51,527 nucleotides of DNA, taken from contig JAFBAK010000119.1 in assembly GCA_019247795.1 (NCBI GenBank), positions 1-51,527 of the forward strand. Direction: 5' to 3'. Shown piece by piece: positions 18,640 through 26,170 of the stretch (position 1 is its first letter; the number at the start of each line of letters is the position of its first letter). A model generated the notes under the pieces. The model ran no database searches, was not told the origin of the DNA, and saw only the letters and a list, made by a program, of their open reading frames with translations. The stretch is from Hyphomicrobiales bacterium (GTDB taxonomy: Bacteria; Pseudomonadota; Alphaproteobacteria; Rhizobiales; Beijerinckiaceae). The translations under genes and the position numbers were made by a program.

Positions 18640-18785
18640 GAGATCCGCCTTGTTCGCTGCAGGCCTCTTCTAGGCCGCTTTGGCGTCCGGATCACCTTGT
18701 TTTCGGCCAATCTCGGCGCTCGGCAGCCTCGAGCGCATGTGGCGTGTCGCGGGCGACGGCACAACCTCCTGCCCTGATCGGGAAA

Positions 18786-19130
18786 TCACCCATGCGCCGT
18801 GCGGCTGTCGAGCGGCGCCTCTTCACGCTCGCGAAGCCCATAGTCTCTGATCACGCCGGCGATGCGCAGACGATAATCCTCGAAGACCTCTTCGCGTCCC
18901 TTGCGTTGAACGCGACGGTGACCTTGCGTATTGCGCCAAACATCGACCGCCTTCTCATCCCGGAAAAAGGAAAGCGAGAGGATCTTGCCCGGTTCCGTGA
19001 GGCTTTCGAAACGTTCGACCGAGATGAAGCCATCGATCTTCTCGAGCGAGGGACGCAGTTGCGCGGCAAGGCCGAGATATTCTTCTCGACGACCGGGTTT
19101 GGGACGCACCTCGAAGATCACGGCGATCAT
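18786..19130 (-). CDS. Antibiotic biosynthesis monooxygenase (ABM) domain protein
   Basis: A 114-residue one-domain protein of the dimeric alpha/beta-barrel superfamily. The N-terminal strand MIAVIFEVRPKPGRREEYL and the central GFISVERFESLTEPGKILSLSFF are typical of YgiN/ABM proteins, some of which are quinol monooxygenases or haem-degrading. The ATG at 19130 has GGGAGA upstream; the longer open frame to 19235 runs back into the upstream gene. It lies 16 bases after the NIPSNAP gene on the same strand, so the two form a pair. Confidence 0.8.
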   Translation of the reverse strand: MIAVIFEVRPKPGRREEYLGLAAQLRPSLEKIDGFISVERFESLTEPGKILSLSFFRDEKAVDVWRNTQGHRRVQRKGREEVFEDYRLRIAGVIRDYGLREREEAPLDSRTAHG

Positions 19131-19146
19131 TTGAAATCTCCCTGTC

Positions 19147-19452
19147 TCATACGACTTGGCGCAAAAAGCTTCGCTCTTCGGAGAGAACGAAGCGGTGCTC
19201 CTCAGCGAAGCGAAAATTCGCAAGGCCTTCCGCATCTTTTTTCAACTGTGCGCGATACGCCTCATAGGCGGCAAGGCTCGCAAACGAGATCAGCGCGAAA
19301 GCGATGTTGTTGGTGCCCTCGTGAGGCATGAAATAGCCTTTGAGATCACCGCCGCATCGCGGGATGATGGTGAGCCAGCGTCGCGCATATTCCTCGAAGA
19401 GGTCGCGCTTGAATGGGTCGAGCTGGTAGCGGATGAAGACGGTGATGGTCAT
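19147..19452 (-). CDS. NIPSNAP family protein
   Basis: A 101-residue protein starting [22 protein letters not shown] with [15 protein letters not shown] in the centre, a pattern seen in NIPSNAP-family dimeric-barrel proteins. GGAGA precedes the ATG at 19452. It is co-directional with and directly upstream of the ABM gene, which has the same overall fold. Biochemical role unknown. Confidence 0.75.
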   Translation of the reverse strand: MTITVFIRYQLDPFKRDLFEEYARRWLTIIPRCGGDLKGYFMPHEGTNNIAFALISFASLAAYEAYRAQLKKDAEGLANFRFAEEHRFVLSEERSFLRQVV

Positions 19453-19721
19453 GGCAGTCTCCGGGATCATCGGGTACCCGCATCATGCACCATGCCGGAA
19501 GAGAATGCTTCGGCCTACGGCGAAGCATGACTGACCCGAACGCTTATGCGCGTACGCCTGCACGCCGGGCGGGGAGGAATCGCGGCCGAAACTTGGTCGG
19601 TCGAGGCCTCGCAAAGACGCTCGATGCGCGGTGCCGGTCGCCTCGGCACCTTCAGCTTAGGAGCGACAATCTGGCGAGTGCGCGGCGACGAGCGGCCTTT
19701 TCAGAAAACGAAATTGGCGGC

Positions 19722-20825
19722 TTATCCACCCCAGACTTCGTTCGCGATCTCGACGATCATGGAAAGCTTCTTCCACTGTTCGTCCTCGGCAAGCGTGTTG
19801 CCTTCCTCAGTCGAGGCAAAGCCGCATTGCGGCGAAAGGCAGAGTTGGTCAAGCGCAACGAATTTTTGTGCCTCTTCGATGCGGTGCAGAATATCTTGCC
19901 GTCGCTCCAGCGTGCCGGTCTTGGAAGTGATGAGGCCGAGCACTACGCTCTTGCCTTTCGGCAGGAAGCGCAAAGGCTCGAAACCGCCGGAGCGTTCCGT
20001 GTCCCATTCCATGAAATAAGCATCGACCGGCATGGTGTTGAACAACAAGTCGGCGATCGGCTCGTAGCCGCCGGAGGCGACGAATGTCGAGCGGAAATTG
20101 CCTCGGCACAAATGCATGCTGATGACGAGATCTTTCGGCTTGTCCTTGAGCGCCGTCTGCACCATGCCGGCATAGATCGCCGGCTGTTGTTCCGGGTCGT
20201 CACCGCGCTCGCTCAGCATCTTGCGCTGCGCGGGATCGCACAAATAGGCGAAGCTGATGTCATCGAGCTGAAGGTAACGGCAGCCTGCGTCGTAAAAAGC
20301 CTTCACGGCCTTGTTGTAGGCGGCCCCGAGATCCGCGTAGAATTCTTCCATCGCGGGGTAAACCCCCATATTGATCATCTTGCGCCCCCCTCGGTAGTGC
20401 AGCATCGACGGGCCCGGAATGGTCATTTTCGGCGTTTTATTCGTGTGGGCCTTCAAGAATTTGAAATGCTCGATGAAGGGATGATCGGTGAAACCGATTC
20501 TCCCGACCACCCGCGGCGCCTCGGCCTTCGTCTCGACGCCGGCGAAGCGGATGCCGTGCTCGACTGGCACCATCTGCACGCCGTCGAGCGCGCCCAAAAA
20601 GTCGTAGTGCCACCAGGACCGGCGACATTCGCCGTCCGTGATGCCGTTCAGTCCGATCTCCTCCTGCTTTTTTATCAGGCCCCTGATCGCCTCATCCTCG
20701 ACGGCTTTCAGTTCGCCCGCATCGATCTCGCCTGTGGCTCGCCTGGCCCGCGCCTCCTTGACCTCGCGCGGACGCAAAAGGCTTCCTACGTGATCGGCGC
20801 GGAAGGGAGGCGTTGAGCGCTGCAT
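19722..20825 (-). CDS. MetE-like cobalamin-independent methyltransferase family protein
   Basis: A 367-residue protein equal to the catalytic barrel of cobalamin-independent methionine synthase (YxjG type). It begins PFRADHVGSLLRP, as this subfamily does, and has DGECRRSWWHYDF, YLQLDDISFAYL, the zinc motif HLC in MHLCRGNFRS and the third zinc ligand in SPQCGFAS. The ATG at 20825 has GAGGAA upstream. The family includes methyl transfer to homocysteine and also epoxyalkane:coenzyme M transferases, so the thiol substrate is open. It is divergent from the racemase-like gene. Confidence 0.82.
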   Translation of the reverse strand: MQRSTPPFRADHVGSLLRPREVKEARARRATGEIDAGELKAVEDEAIRGLIKKQEEIGLNGITDGECRRSWWHYDFLGALDGVQMVPVEHGIRFAGVETKAEAPRVVGRIGFTDHPFIEHFKFLKAHTNKTPKMTIPGPSMLHYRGGRKMINMGVYPAMEEFYADLGAAYNKAVKAFYDAGCRYLQLDDISFAYLCDPAQRKMLSERGDDPEQQPAIYAGMVQTALKDKPKDLVISMHLCRGNFRSTFVASGGYEPIADLLFNTMPVDAYFMEWDTERSGGFEPLRFLPKGKSVVLGLITSKTGTLERRQDILHRIEEAQKFVALDQLCLSPQCGFASTEEGNTLAEDEQWKKLSMIVEIANEVWGG

Positions 20826-20959
20826 GGCAGGTTCCTCATCGGCTATGATCGGTGTTAAGCACGGGGCCAGGCGAACGCCAAGCGCTCCTCGATCGTCGAC
20901 GCGGATCGTCGATGAGGCCGCGGAGGCGCTCTCGTGCGGAGGCTCGGAAAATCGAAGAT

Positions 20960-21727
20960 ATGAGCGAGAGTGAAAGCCGCATCGCCCGTGGCGGCAAGTC
21001 GATATATGGAGCAAAGCTCGGCATTCTGATGCTCGAAGCCCGGTTTCCCAGGATTCCGGGAGACATGGGCAATGCGAGCACCTGGAATTTTCCCGTGCTC
21101 TACAAGGTCGTGCGAGGCGCCTCGCCGCAGCGGGTTGTGCGCGAGCGGGCCGAGGGGCTTCTCGACGCCTTTGTTGAGGCAGGGAGAGAACTCGTCGAGC
21201 TCGGCGCGGACGGCATCACCACGAATTGCGGATTTCTGTCCCTTTACCAAGCGGAACTTGCTTCCCAACTCGGCGTCTCGGTCGCCACCTCAAGCCTGAT
21301 GCAAGCGCCGCTCATCGAAGCCACGCTGCCGCCGGGCAAGCGCGTCGGCATCCTCACGATCTCGGCGGCCTCACTCACGAAGGAGCATCTCGCCAAGGCG
21401 GGTGTGGCGCATGACACGCCCGTGGTCGGAACCGAAAACGGAAACGAGTTCACCCGCGCCATTCTCGGTGACGAGGACAAGCTCGACGTCGCGGCCGCCG
21501 AGCGCGACATCCTTGCGGCCGGAGCGCAGCTCGTGGCACGTCATCCGTCCGTCGGAGCAGTGCTCCTCGAATGCACCAACATGTCGCCTTATGCCGGCGC
21601 GCTTGCGGCGCATATCCGCCGCCCGGTCTTCGACATTGTGAGCTTCATGAGCTGGTTTCACGCCGGCCTCGCGCCTCGTGACTTCGGCCACCCCGCGAGT
21701 GCGCCGCGGCCGTGGCACGAACGGTGA
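20960..21727 (+). CDS. Aspartate/glutamate racemase family protein
   Basis: A 255-residue protein of the Asp/Glu/hydantoin racemase superfamily. The two expected catalytic cysteines are C90 in TTNCGFLSLY and C205 in LLECTNMSPY. The family includes amino acid and hydantoin racemases and maleate isomerases, so the reaction is not settled. The ATG at 20960 is the most likely start; an upstream in-frame ATG at 20912 would add an Arg-rich stretch. It is followed 12 bases later by a TauE/SafE transporter, likely as an operon. Confidence 0.75.
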   Translation: MSESESRIARGGKSIYGAKLGILMLEARFPRIPGDMGNASTWNFPVLYKVVRGASPQRVVRERAEGLLDAFVEAGRELVELGADGITTNCGFLSLYQAELASQLGVSVATSSLMQAPLIEATLPPGKRVGILTISAASLTKEHLAKAGVAHDTPVVGTENGNEFTRAILGDEDKLDVAAAERDILAAGAQLVARHPSVGAVLLECTNMSPYAGALAAHIRRPVFDIVSFMSWFHAGLAPRDFGHPASAPRPWHER

Positions 21728-21739
21728 CCATCGCTCGCG

Positions 21740-22495
21740 ATGATTGACGATCCTTGGTTCTATGTCGCCGCGATCCCGGCCGTGACCCTTCTGGGCTTGG
21801 CCAAGGGCGGCTTTGCCGGCATCGGCACTTTGGCGACCCCGATCGTGGCCTTGGCGATTCCGCCGGTCCAAGCGGCTTCGATCGTATTGCCGATCCTCAT
21901 CATCCAGGACGTCTACAGCGTCTACGTTTATCGGCATCATTGGGATGCCTTCAATCTGAAGGTGCTAGCCCCGGGCGCCATCATCGGCGTTTTCATCGGC
22001 TATCTCCTCGCGGCGCGCTTGCCGGAAGCGGCGGTCGGCCTTGCAGTCGGAGCGATCTCGCTCGTCTTCGGATTGCGCCAACTTTGGCTGCGGTCCTCGA
22101 ATGTCGTGCCGGTCCATCGGCCGAGCCGGGCCGCTGGCTGGTTCTGGGGCGCACTCTCCGGGTTCACGAGCATGATTTCGCATGCCGGCAGTCCGCCCTA
22201 TCAAATCTATGTCATGCCTCAGAGGCTCGAGGCGCGCATCTTCGTCGGAACGAGCGTGCTCTTCTTCGCTTTCGTCAATTGGATGAAGGTCACCCCTTAT
22301 CTTGCGCTCGGCCAGATCACGCGCGGCAATCTCATGACCTCCGCGGCGCTCTTTCCCCTCGCCATCGCGACCACCTGGCTCGGGGTGGTGCTGGTACGGC
22401 GCTTCTCGAGCGAACGCTTCTATCTCCTGAGCTACTGGCTGATGATCCTCATCGGACTCAAGCTCATCTTCGATGCGACGCGGGCCATGGCTTGA
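21740..22495 (+). CDS. Sulfite exporter TauE/SafE family protein
   Basis: A 251-residue membrane protein with about seven to eight hydrophobic helices. The N-terminal LLGLAKGGFAGIGTLATPIVAL and the second-half SGFTSMISHAGSPPYQIYVMP are the repeated motifs of the TauE/SafE family, which exports sulfite, sulfoacetate or other organic acids. It is 12 bases downstream of the racemase-family gene, suggesting a joint role in handling an organic acid or sulfonate, but nothing in the sequence fixes the substrate. Confidence 0.87.
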   Translation: MIDDPWFYVAAIPAVTLLGLAKGGFAGIGTLATPIVALAIPPVQAASIVLPILIIQDVYSVYVYRHHWDAFNLKVLAPGAIIGVFIGYLLAARLPEAAVGLAVGAISLVFGLRQLWLRSSNVVPVHRPSRAAGWFWGALSGFTSMISHAGSPPYQIYVMPQRLEARIFVGTSVLFFAFVNWMKVTPYLALGQITRGNLMTSAALFPLAIATTWLGVVLVRRFSSERFYLLSYWLMILIGLKLIFDATRAMA

Positions 22496-22654
22496 TGACT
22501 GCCCAACGCATTCGTTTCTCGCGGGAGCCCCGTGAGCGTCTGTAAAGTATTTGTGGATAAATCGGGCGGCCGATGGGACGATCTATCGGAAGGGGGCCAC
22601 GAGACCGAACTGCGCAACGTCCGGTGAAGACGATACTGAATCAGGGAGATTTGC

Positions 22655-23404
22655 ATGACTAGGCTCGAGGGCAAGACCGCGTTCGTCACCGGGGCAGCGC
22701 AAGGCTTCGGCCAGTCGATCGCCGAGACCTTCGCGCGCGAGGGTGCGCGCGTCGCGATCGTCGATCTGCAGAAGCAAAAGGCCGAGGAAGTTGCCAAGGC
22801 TATTGGCAAAAACTCTCTGCCCCTCAGCTGCGATGTCTCCAAGGCCGCCGATGTGGAAGCTGCTGCCAAGGCCGCGCTCGGGGCCTTCGGGCGCATCGAC
22901 ATCTTGGTGAACAATGCCGGCACGACGCACCGCAATCAGCCGATGCTCGATGTCGGCGAGGCTGAATTCGACAAGGTGTTCGCCGTCAATGTGAAGTCGA
23001 TCTATCTCACCGCGAAGGCGCTGGTGCCGCATTTTCGCGCGAAGGGCGGCGGGGCTATCATCAATATCGGCTCGACAGCCGGCATCAGGCCCCGCCCGGG
23101 GCTTGCCTGGTACAATGCCACGAAGGGAGCCGTGAACCTTCTTTCGAAATCGATGGCGGTCGAACTCGCGCCCGACAAGATCAGGGTCGTGGCCATCGCT
23201 CCGGTGGCGGGCGAGACGCCGCTGCTTGCCTCGTTCATGGGCGAGGACACGCCCGAGAAACGCGCCGCCTTTCGGGCGACCGTGCCGCTCGGACGCTTGT
23301 CGCTCCCCCAGGATATCGCCAATGCGGCATTGTTTCTCGCTTCGGATGAAGCCTCCATGATCACGGGCGCGGTGCTCGAAGTGGATGGTGGTCGCTGCAT
23401 CTAA
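22655..23404 (+). CDS. SDR family NAD(P)-dependent oxidoreductase
   Basis: A 249-residue classical short-chain dehydrogenase. The cofactor motif TGAAQGFG is at 12-19, D37 after the second strand favours NAD(H), NNAG is at 86-89, and the catalytic set is N112, S140, Y153 and K157 (YNATK). The C-terminus ITGAVLEVDGGRCI is typical of FabG-like members. A good AGGGAGA site precedes the ATG. The next gene starts 14 bases on, so they are probably co-transcribed. The alcohol substrate is unknown. Confidence 0.9.
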   Translation: MTRLEGKTAFVTGAAQGFGQSIAETFAREGARVAIVDLQKQKAEEVAKAIGKNSLPLSCDVSKAADVEAAAKAALGAFGRIDILVNNAGTTHRNQPMLDVGEAEFDKVFAVNVKSIYLTAKALVPHFRAKGGGAIINIGSTAGIRPRPGLAWYNATKGAVNLLSKSMAVELAPDKIRVVAIAPVAGETPLLASFMGEDTPEKRAAFRATVPLGRLSLPQDIANAALFLASDEASMITGAVLEVDGGRCI

Positions 23405-23418
23405 GGAGGCGCACCCCT

Positions 23419-24078
23419 ATGCTCCACCGCCTGCGCAAGCGTCTGGGAGGACGTGTCAATCCCCATAACCTGACGCGGCTGCATCTTGCGCGGTATGTCG
23501 AGCGCTACGGCTTTGAGATCGGCGATCATTCCTATGGCGAGCCGAAAATCCGCTGGTGGGGCGAGGAAGCACGCCTCACGATCGGGCGTTTCTGCTCGAT
23601 CGCAGATCATGTGGAGATTTTTCTCGGTGGCAATCATCACACCGAATGGGTGACAACCTATCCGTTTTCGGCCTTTCCGGCGCGCTGGCCGGAGGCGCCG
23701 GACATCAATTCGGTGGCCCCGGGCCGTGGCGATGTGACTATAGGATCGGATGTATGGATCGGGGCGGGCGCGGCAATTCTCGCCGGTGTGAACATCGGTC
23801 ATGGCGCCATCATCGGGGCGCGGACCGTGGTCACGGCCGATGCGCCTCCCTATTCGGTGACGGTCGGCAATCCGGGGCGCGTGGCGCGGTTGCGGTTCTC
23901 AGCGATGCAGATTGCGGGGTTACTGCAGACGGCGTGGTGGGATCTCGACGAGGCGGCGATCAGCGAGCTCTCCCCGCTACTCATGAGCCCGGATGTGGAC
24001 GGCTTGATCGAAAGGGCGCGCATGTTGCGATCCGACGCCCCAGCAGGCCGGAGGACGACCAAATCTCGCCAGACCTGA
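23419..24078 (+). CDS. CatB-related O-acetyltransferase (hexapeptide repeat)
   Basis: A 219-residue left-handed beta-helix acetyltransferase of the xenobiotic/CatB type. The characteristic segments are LTIGRFCSIADHVEIFLGGNHHTEWVT with the catalytic-type His pair, then repeats such as VTIGSDVWIGAGAAIL and VNIGHGAIIGA, ending TVVTADAPPYSVTVGNPGRV. A strong AAGGAGG lies upstream. It likely transfers acetyl from acetyl-CoA to a sugar or small hydroxyl compound; the family includes chloramphenicol and streptogramin acetyltransferases, but resistance is not implied here. Confidence 0.88.
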   Translation: MLHRLRKRLGGRVNPHNLTRLHLARYVERYGFEIGDHSYGEPKIRWWGEEARLTIGRFCSIADHVEIFLGGNHHTEWVTTYPFSAFPARWPEAPDINSVAPGRGDVTIGSDVWIGAGAAILAGVNIGHGAIIGARTVVTADAPPYSVTVGNPGRVARLRFSAMQIAGLLQTAWWDLDEAAISELSPLLMSPDVDGLIERARMLRSDAPAGRRTTKSRQT

Positions 24079-24106
24079 AGCCATGCAGTCGATTAGGTCG
24101 ACGGAG

Positions 24107-24124
24107 CTCATGATCCGGCATGAG
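24107..24124. terminator. Hairpin after the acetyltransferase gene
   Basis: CTCATG and CATGAG form a perfect six-base stem around a six-base loop (ATCCGG), 28 bases after the stop codon. No T-run follows, so a terminator role is only possible. Confidence 0.25.
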
Positions 24125-24179
24125 AGCGAACCGGAAATCTTGCCGGAGAGGAGGCGTTCGCCTTGCCGCACATGCATCT

Positions 24180-24204
24180 GGAACCAAATACCCGTTAACA
24201 CGTT
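24180..24204 (+). promoter_or_regulatory. Sigma-EcfG-type promoter upstream of phyR
   Basis: GGAAC (24180-24184) and CGTT (24201-24204) are separated by exactly 16 bases, matching the consensus GGAAC-N16/17-CGTT of the alphaproteobacterial general stress sigma factor EcfG. It points at phyR, which is commonly in its own regulon. Confidence 0.75.
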
Positions 24205-24412
24205 CTGCGGATGTGCGTGTGAACTACAGGCTGAGTTCATCGGTTTTGACCCTGAGCGGGACCGGCGCCTGCCGGATTCCGACGGCCGAATCTTGCCTGG
24301 ACCCCCACTCTTTTCCGTTTTGCGCATTGCCGATCGGGAGCGTGCAATGAGTATTGCCGCACCTTGGCGATGAGGCGCTCGCCGATAAACTGAGGTTCGA
24401 TGGAGGGAAGCA

Positions 24413-25249
24413 ATGTCGATCGCCGAGACCATTTCACCACATATTCCGTATCTTCGTCGCTTCGCGAGGGCTCTGGCTGGCACCCAGGCAGGTGGAGATG
24501 CGTATGCGCTGGCAACGCTCGAAGCAATCGTGGCTGATCCAAAAACACTCGACGTCGATTTGGATGTTCGTGCGGGTCTTTATCGCGTATTTCTGACACT
24601 CTGGGGATCGGTACCCCTCAATGTCCAAACCCACGAGGAGCCGAAGACGAGCTTGACCGAAACTGCCGACCGCAGTCTTGAAGCGATCACGCCGCGGCCG
24701 CGCATCGCTTTTCTTTTGAGCGCGCTCGAGGGCTTCGACAGGGAGCGCGCCGCCTTTGCGCTTGCATGCACGCCGGACGAGGCTTCCGAGTTGATCGATG
24801 AGGCGGCGCGAGAGATCGCCGCCCGGATCGCGACCGATGTGCTCATCATCGAAGATGAGCCGGTGATCGCGATGGACATCCAGGCGGTTGTCGAGCGGCT
24901 CGGTCATCGCGTGGTCGCGACCGCACGCACGCGCAAACAAGCGGTGCGGGAGGCGGTTCGCACCAAGCCCGGCCTGATTCTCGCCGACATCCAGCTTGCA
25001 GACGGCAGTTCGGGGCTCGACGCTGTCAATGACATTCTCACCTCATTCGAGGTGCCGGTCGTCTTCGTCACGGCTTATCCGGAGCGGCTGTTGACCGGCG
25101 AAAAGCCCGAACCTGCCTTCCTTCTTACGAAGCCCTTCAATGACGACACGTTGAAGGCTGTCATCAGCCAGGCGCTCTTCTTCGATCGCAAAACCCACAA
25201 AGCGGGATCAGCCGCGAAGCCGGCCGAAGCGGCAGCTCATTCAATATAG
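24413..25249 (+). CDS. phyR: General stress response anti-anti-sigma regulator PhyR
   Basis: A 278-residue protein with the diagnostic reversed architecture: a sigma-factor-like domain at about 1-130 (starting MSIAETISPHIPYLRRFARAL) and a C-terminal receiver domain at about 140-262. Receiver residues are E147/D148 in IIEDEP, phospho-acceptor D192 in LILADIQLADG, T220 and K240 (TKPF). When phosphorylated, PhyR binds the anti-sigma factor NepR and frees EcfG. GGAGGGAAG precedes the ATG. An EcfG-type promoter lies about 200 bases upstream. Unlike many relatives, nepR and ecfG are not beside it in this window. Confidence 0.95.
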   Translation: MSIAETISPHIPYLRRFARALAGTQAGGDAYALATLEAIVADPKTLDVDLDVRAGLYRVFLTLWGSVPLNVQTHEEPKTSLTETADRSLEAITPRPRIAFLLSALEGFDRERAAFALACTPDEASELIDEAAREIAARIATDVLIIEDEPVIAMDIQAVVERLGHRVVATARTRKQAVREAVRTKPGLILADIQLADGSSGLDAVNDILTSFEVPVVFVTAYPERLLTGEKPEPAFLLTKPFNDDTLKAVISQALFFDRKTHKAGSAAKPAEAAAHSI

Positions 25250-25256
25250 CGGCGCG

Positions 25257-25598
25257 TTACTCCGCCACGGCGGCACGGGTCTTTTTGCGGTCACAGCTGA
25301 TCACAACGAAGCTGCCGTTGTCCTCGGCGACGACGCTTCCCGGAGCGTTCGTGCGGTCGTCACTGCTGGCGGGCCGAACCGCAACGAGCCGGTCATAACC
25401 GTTCGAGCGACACCAGCTCTGGGCGACCAAACGGCCGCAAGCTTCGCCGCTCGTCAGGCATTCGCTCACGCCGTAACCGTCCGTCGCGCTAATCACCGCT
25501 TGGCGCGGACCTTGGATCGTCGCGGACGATAAAGGTTGGTAGGAAAGGAGCCCCACCGCAACCAGGACACTGGTGCTGAAAATCACCGCTCTACGCAT
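25257..25598 (-). CDS. Small secreted four-cysteine protein, stress regulon
   Basis: A 113-residue protein of unknown function. The N-terminus (MRRAVIFSTSVLVAVGLLSY then PLSSA) is a signal peptide, cleaved around residue 26. The mature part is small and has four cysteines (C47, C54, C63, C102), enough for two disulfides, in the pattern ECLTSGEACGRL and SWCRSNGYDR. It is tail-to-tail with phyR, only seven bases apart, and is preceded by a good EcfG-type promoter on its own strand. It is therefore probably a periplasmic general-stress protein. I do not recognise a named family. Confidence 0.75.
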   Translation of the reverse strand: MRRAVIFSTSVLVAVGLLSYQPLSSATIQGPRQAVISATDGYGVSECLTSGEACGRLVAQSWCRSNGYDRLVAVRPASSDDRTNAPGSVVAEDNGSFVVISCDRKKTRAAVAE

Positions 25599-25712
25599 GC
25601 GCGCTACCCCGAACCCTAGATCCTGATCGTCCGGAAACTGGCGGCAAAACCCTTAAGGAAGGTTAAGCTTCGTGGCCGAGCCGAGGCCGCCACGCGCAGT
25701 CTCCAACGGGGT

Positions 25713-25737
25713 AACGGTCTGATTCCGCGAGCGTTCC
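25713..25737 (-). promoter_or_regulatory. Sigma-EcfG-type promoter for the small secreted protein gene
   Basis: On the plus strand AACG (25713-25716) and GTTCC (25733-25737) are 16 bases apart. Read on the minus strand this is GGAAC-N16-CGTT, a perfect match to the EcfG consensus. The start site would be near 25706, about 108 bases before the start codon at 25598. Confidence 0.75.
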
Positions 25738-25860
25738 TTTGAATCGACGCCCTCACGATCATGTTTTGGGCGATATCGTTACGAAACCTCTAATGATGTT
25801 CGGATTGTCGCCGGCGGCCATCAAAGTTGCGTGTAACCACCGCGCCGCGTGCGTCAAGAG

Positions 25861-25910
25861 GGTCCCAAGAGGTCCCAAGAGGTCCCAAGAAATCCCAAGA
25901 GGTCCCAAGA
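25861..25910. repeat. Five 10-bp tandem repeats
   Basis: The unit ggtcccaaga is repeated five times with no spacer; only the fourth copy differs (aatcccaaga). The flanks continue partially (agag before, gggtc after). The unit length is close to one DNA helical turn. No coding frame explains it. Confidence 0.92.
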
Positions 25911-26170
25911 GGGTCTGCGCTCTATTGACCGGGACCAAAGCAGGACGATAGATGAGGCCATGTTCCCGCGCGGCGCAGGCTTGATCTTCGACCCTTGTTG
26001 TCATCATTGACGGCTGGCGCGGCTGTGCGGCCAAGGTGCTCCCACGGCGCGCGCTGAATTCTGCTCGCTCGTCGATTTTTTCCCTGCTCGGATCATCTGA
26101 GGAGAGTGCCCACTCCTCGGCACCCTGCACAAGGCCATAAAAGCTCAAGGCCCGGGCGCGGAAATTTGCG

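Larger units (their letters stand above)
24079..24412. other. Intergenic region upstream of phyR
   Basis: This 334-base gap has no gene I can support. It holds a hairpin (24107-24124) after the acetyltransferase gene and a sigma-EcfG-type promoter (24180-24204). From that promoter the phyR transcript would have a leader of about 200 bases. Short frames here have no recognisable NepR-like sequence. Confidence 0.6.
25599..26170. other. Long intergenic region with promoter and tandem repeat
   Basis: This 572-base spacer separates the small secreted protein gene from cysS. It holds the minus-strand EcfG-type promoter (25713-25737), a five-unit 10-bp tandem repeat (25861-25910), and an imperfect hairpin (GAGGAG...CTCCTC, about 26098-26120) before cysS. 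A minus-strand frame at 25759-26148 runs through the repeat and is not protein-like. Confidence 0.6.

Noticed and set aside
19485-20816. Long plus-strand open frame (443 codons) opposite the MetE-like gene
   Set aside because: It is the antisense shadow of a well-supported gene in high-GC DNA; composition is Arg/Leu/Asp-rich without motifs.
24083-24373. Open frames upstream of phyR as nepR
   Set aside because: None shows the NepR core pattern, and the frames cross the promoter and a hairpin.
25861-25910. The 10-bp repeat array as a CRISPR
   Set aside because: Units are contiguous with no spacers and only 10 bp long; no cas genes are in the window.
4481-25910. Relation between the mntR leader repeat and the 25.9-kb repeat (shared GTCCCAA)
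   Set aside because: The shared stretch is only seven bases, and the units differ in length and context.
25759-26148. Minus-strand frame of 129 codons as a gene
   Set aside because: It runs through the tandem repeat, giving LLGPLG-type repeats, and has no clear start site or family-like sequence.
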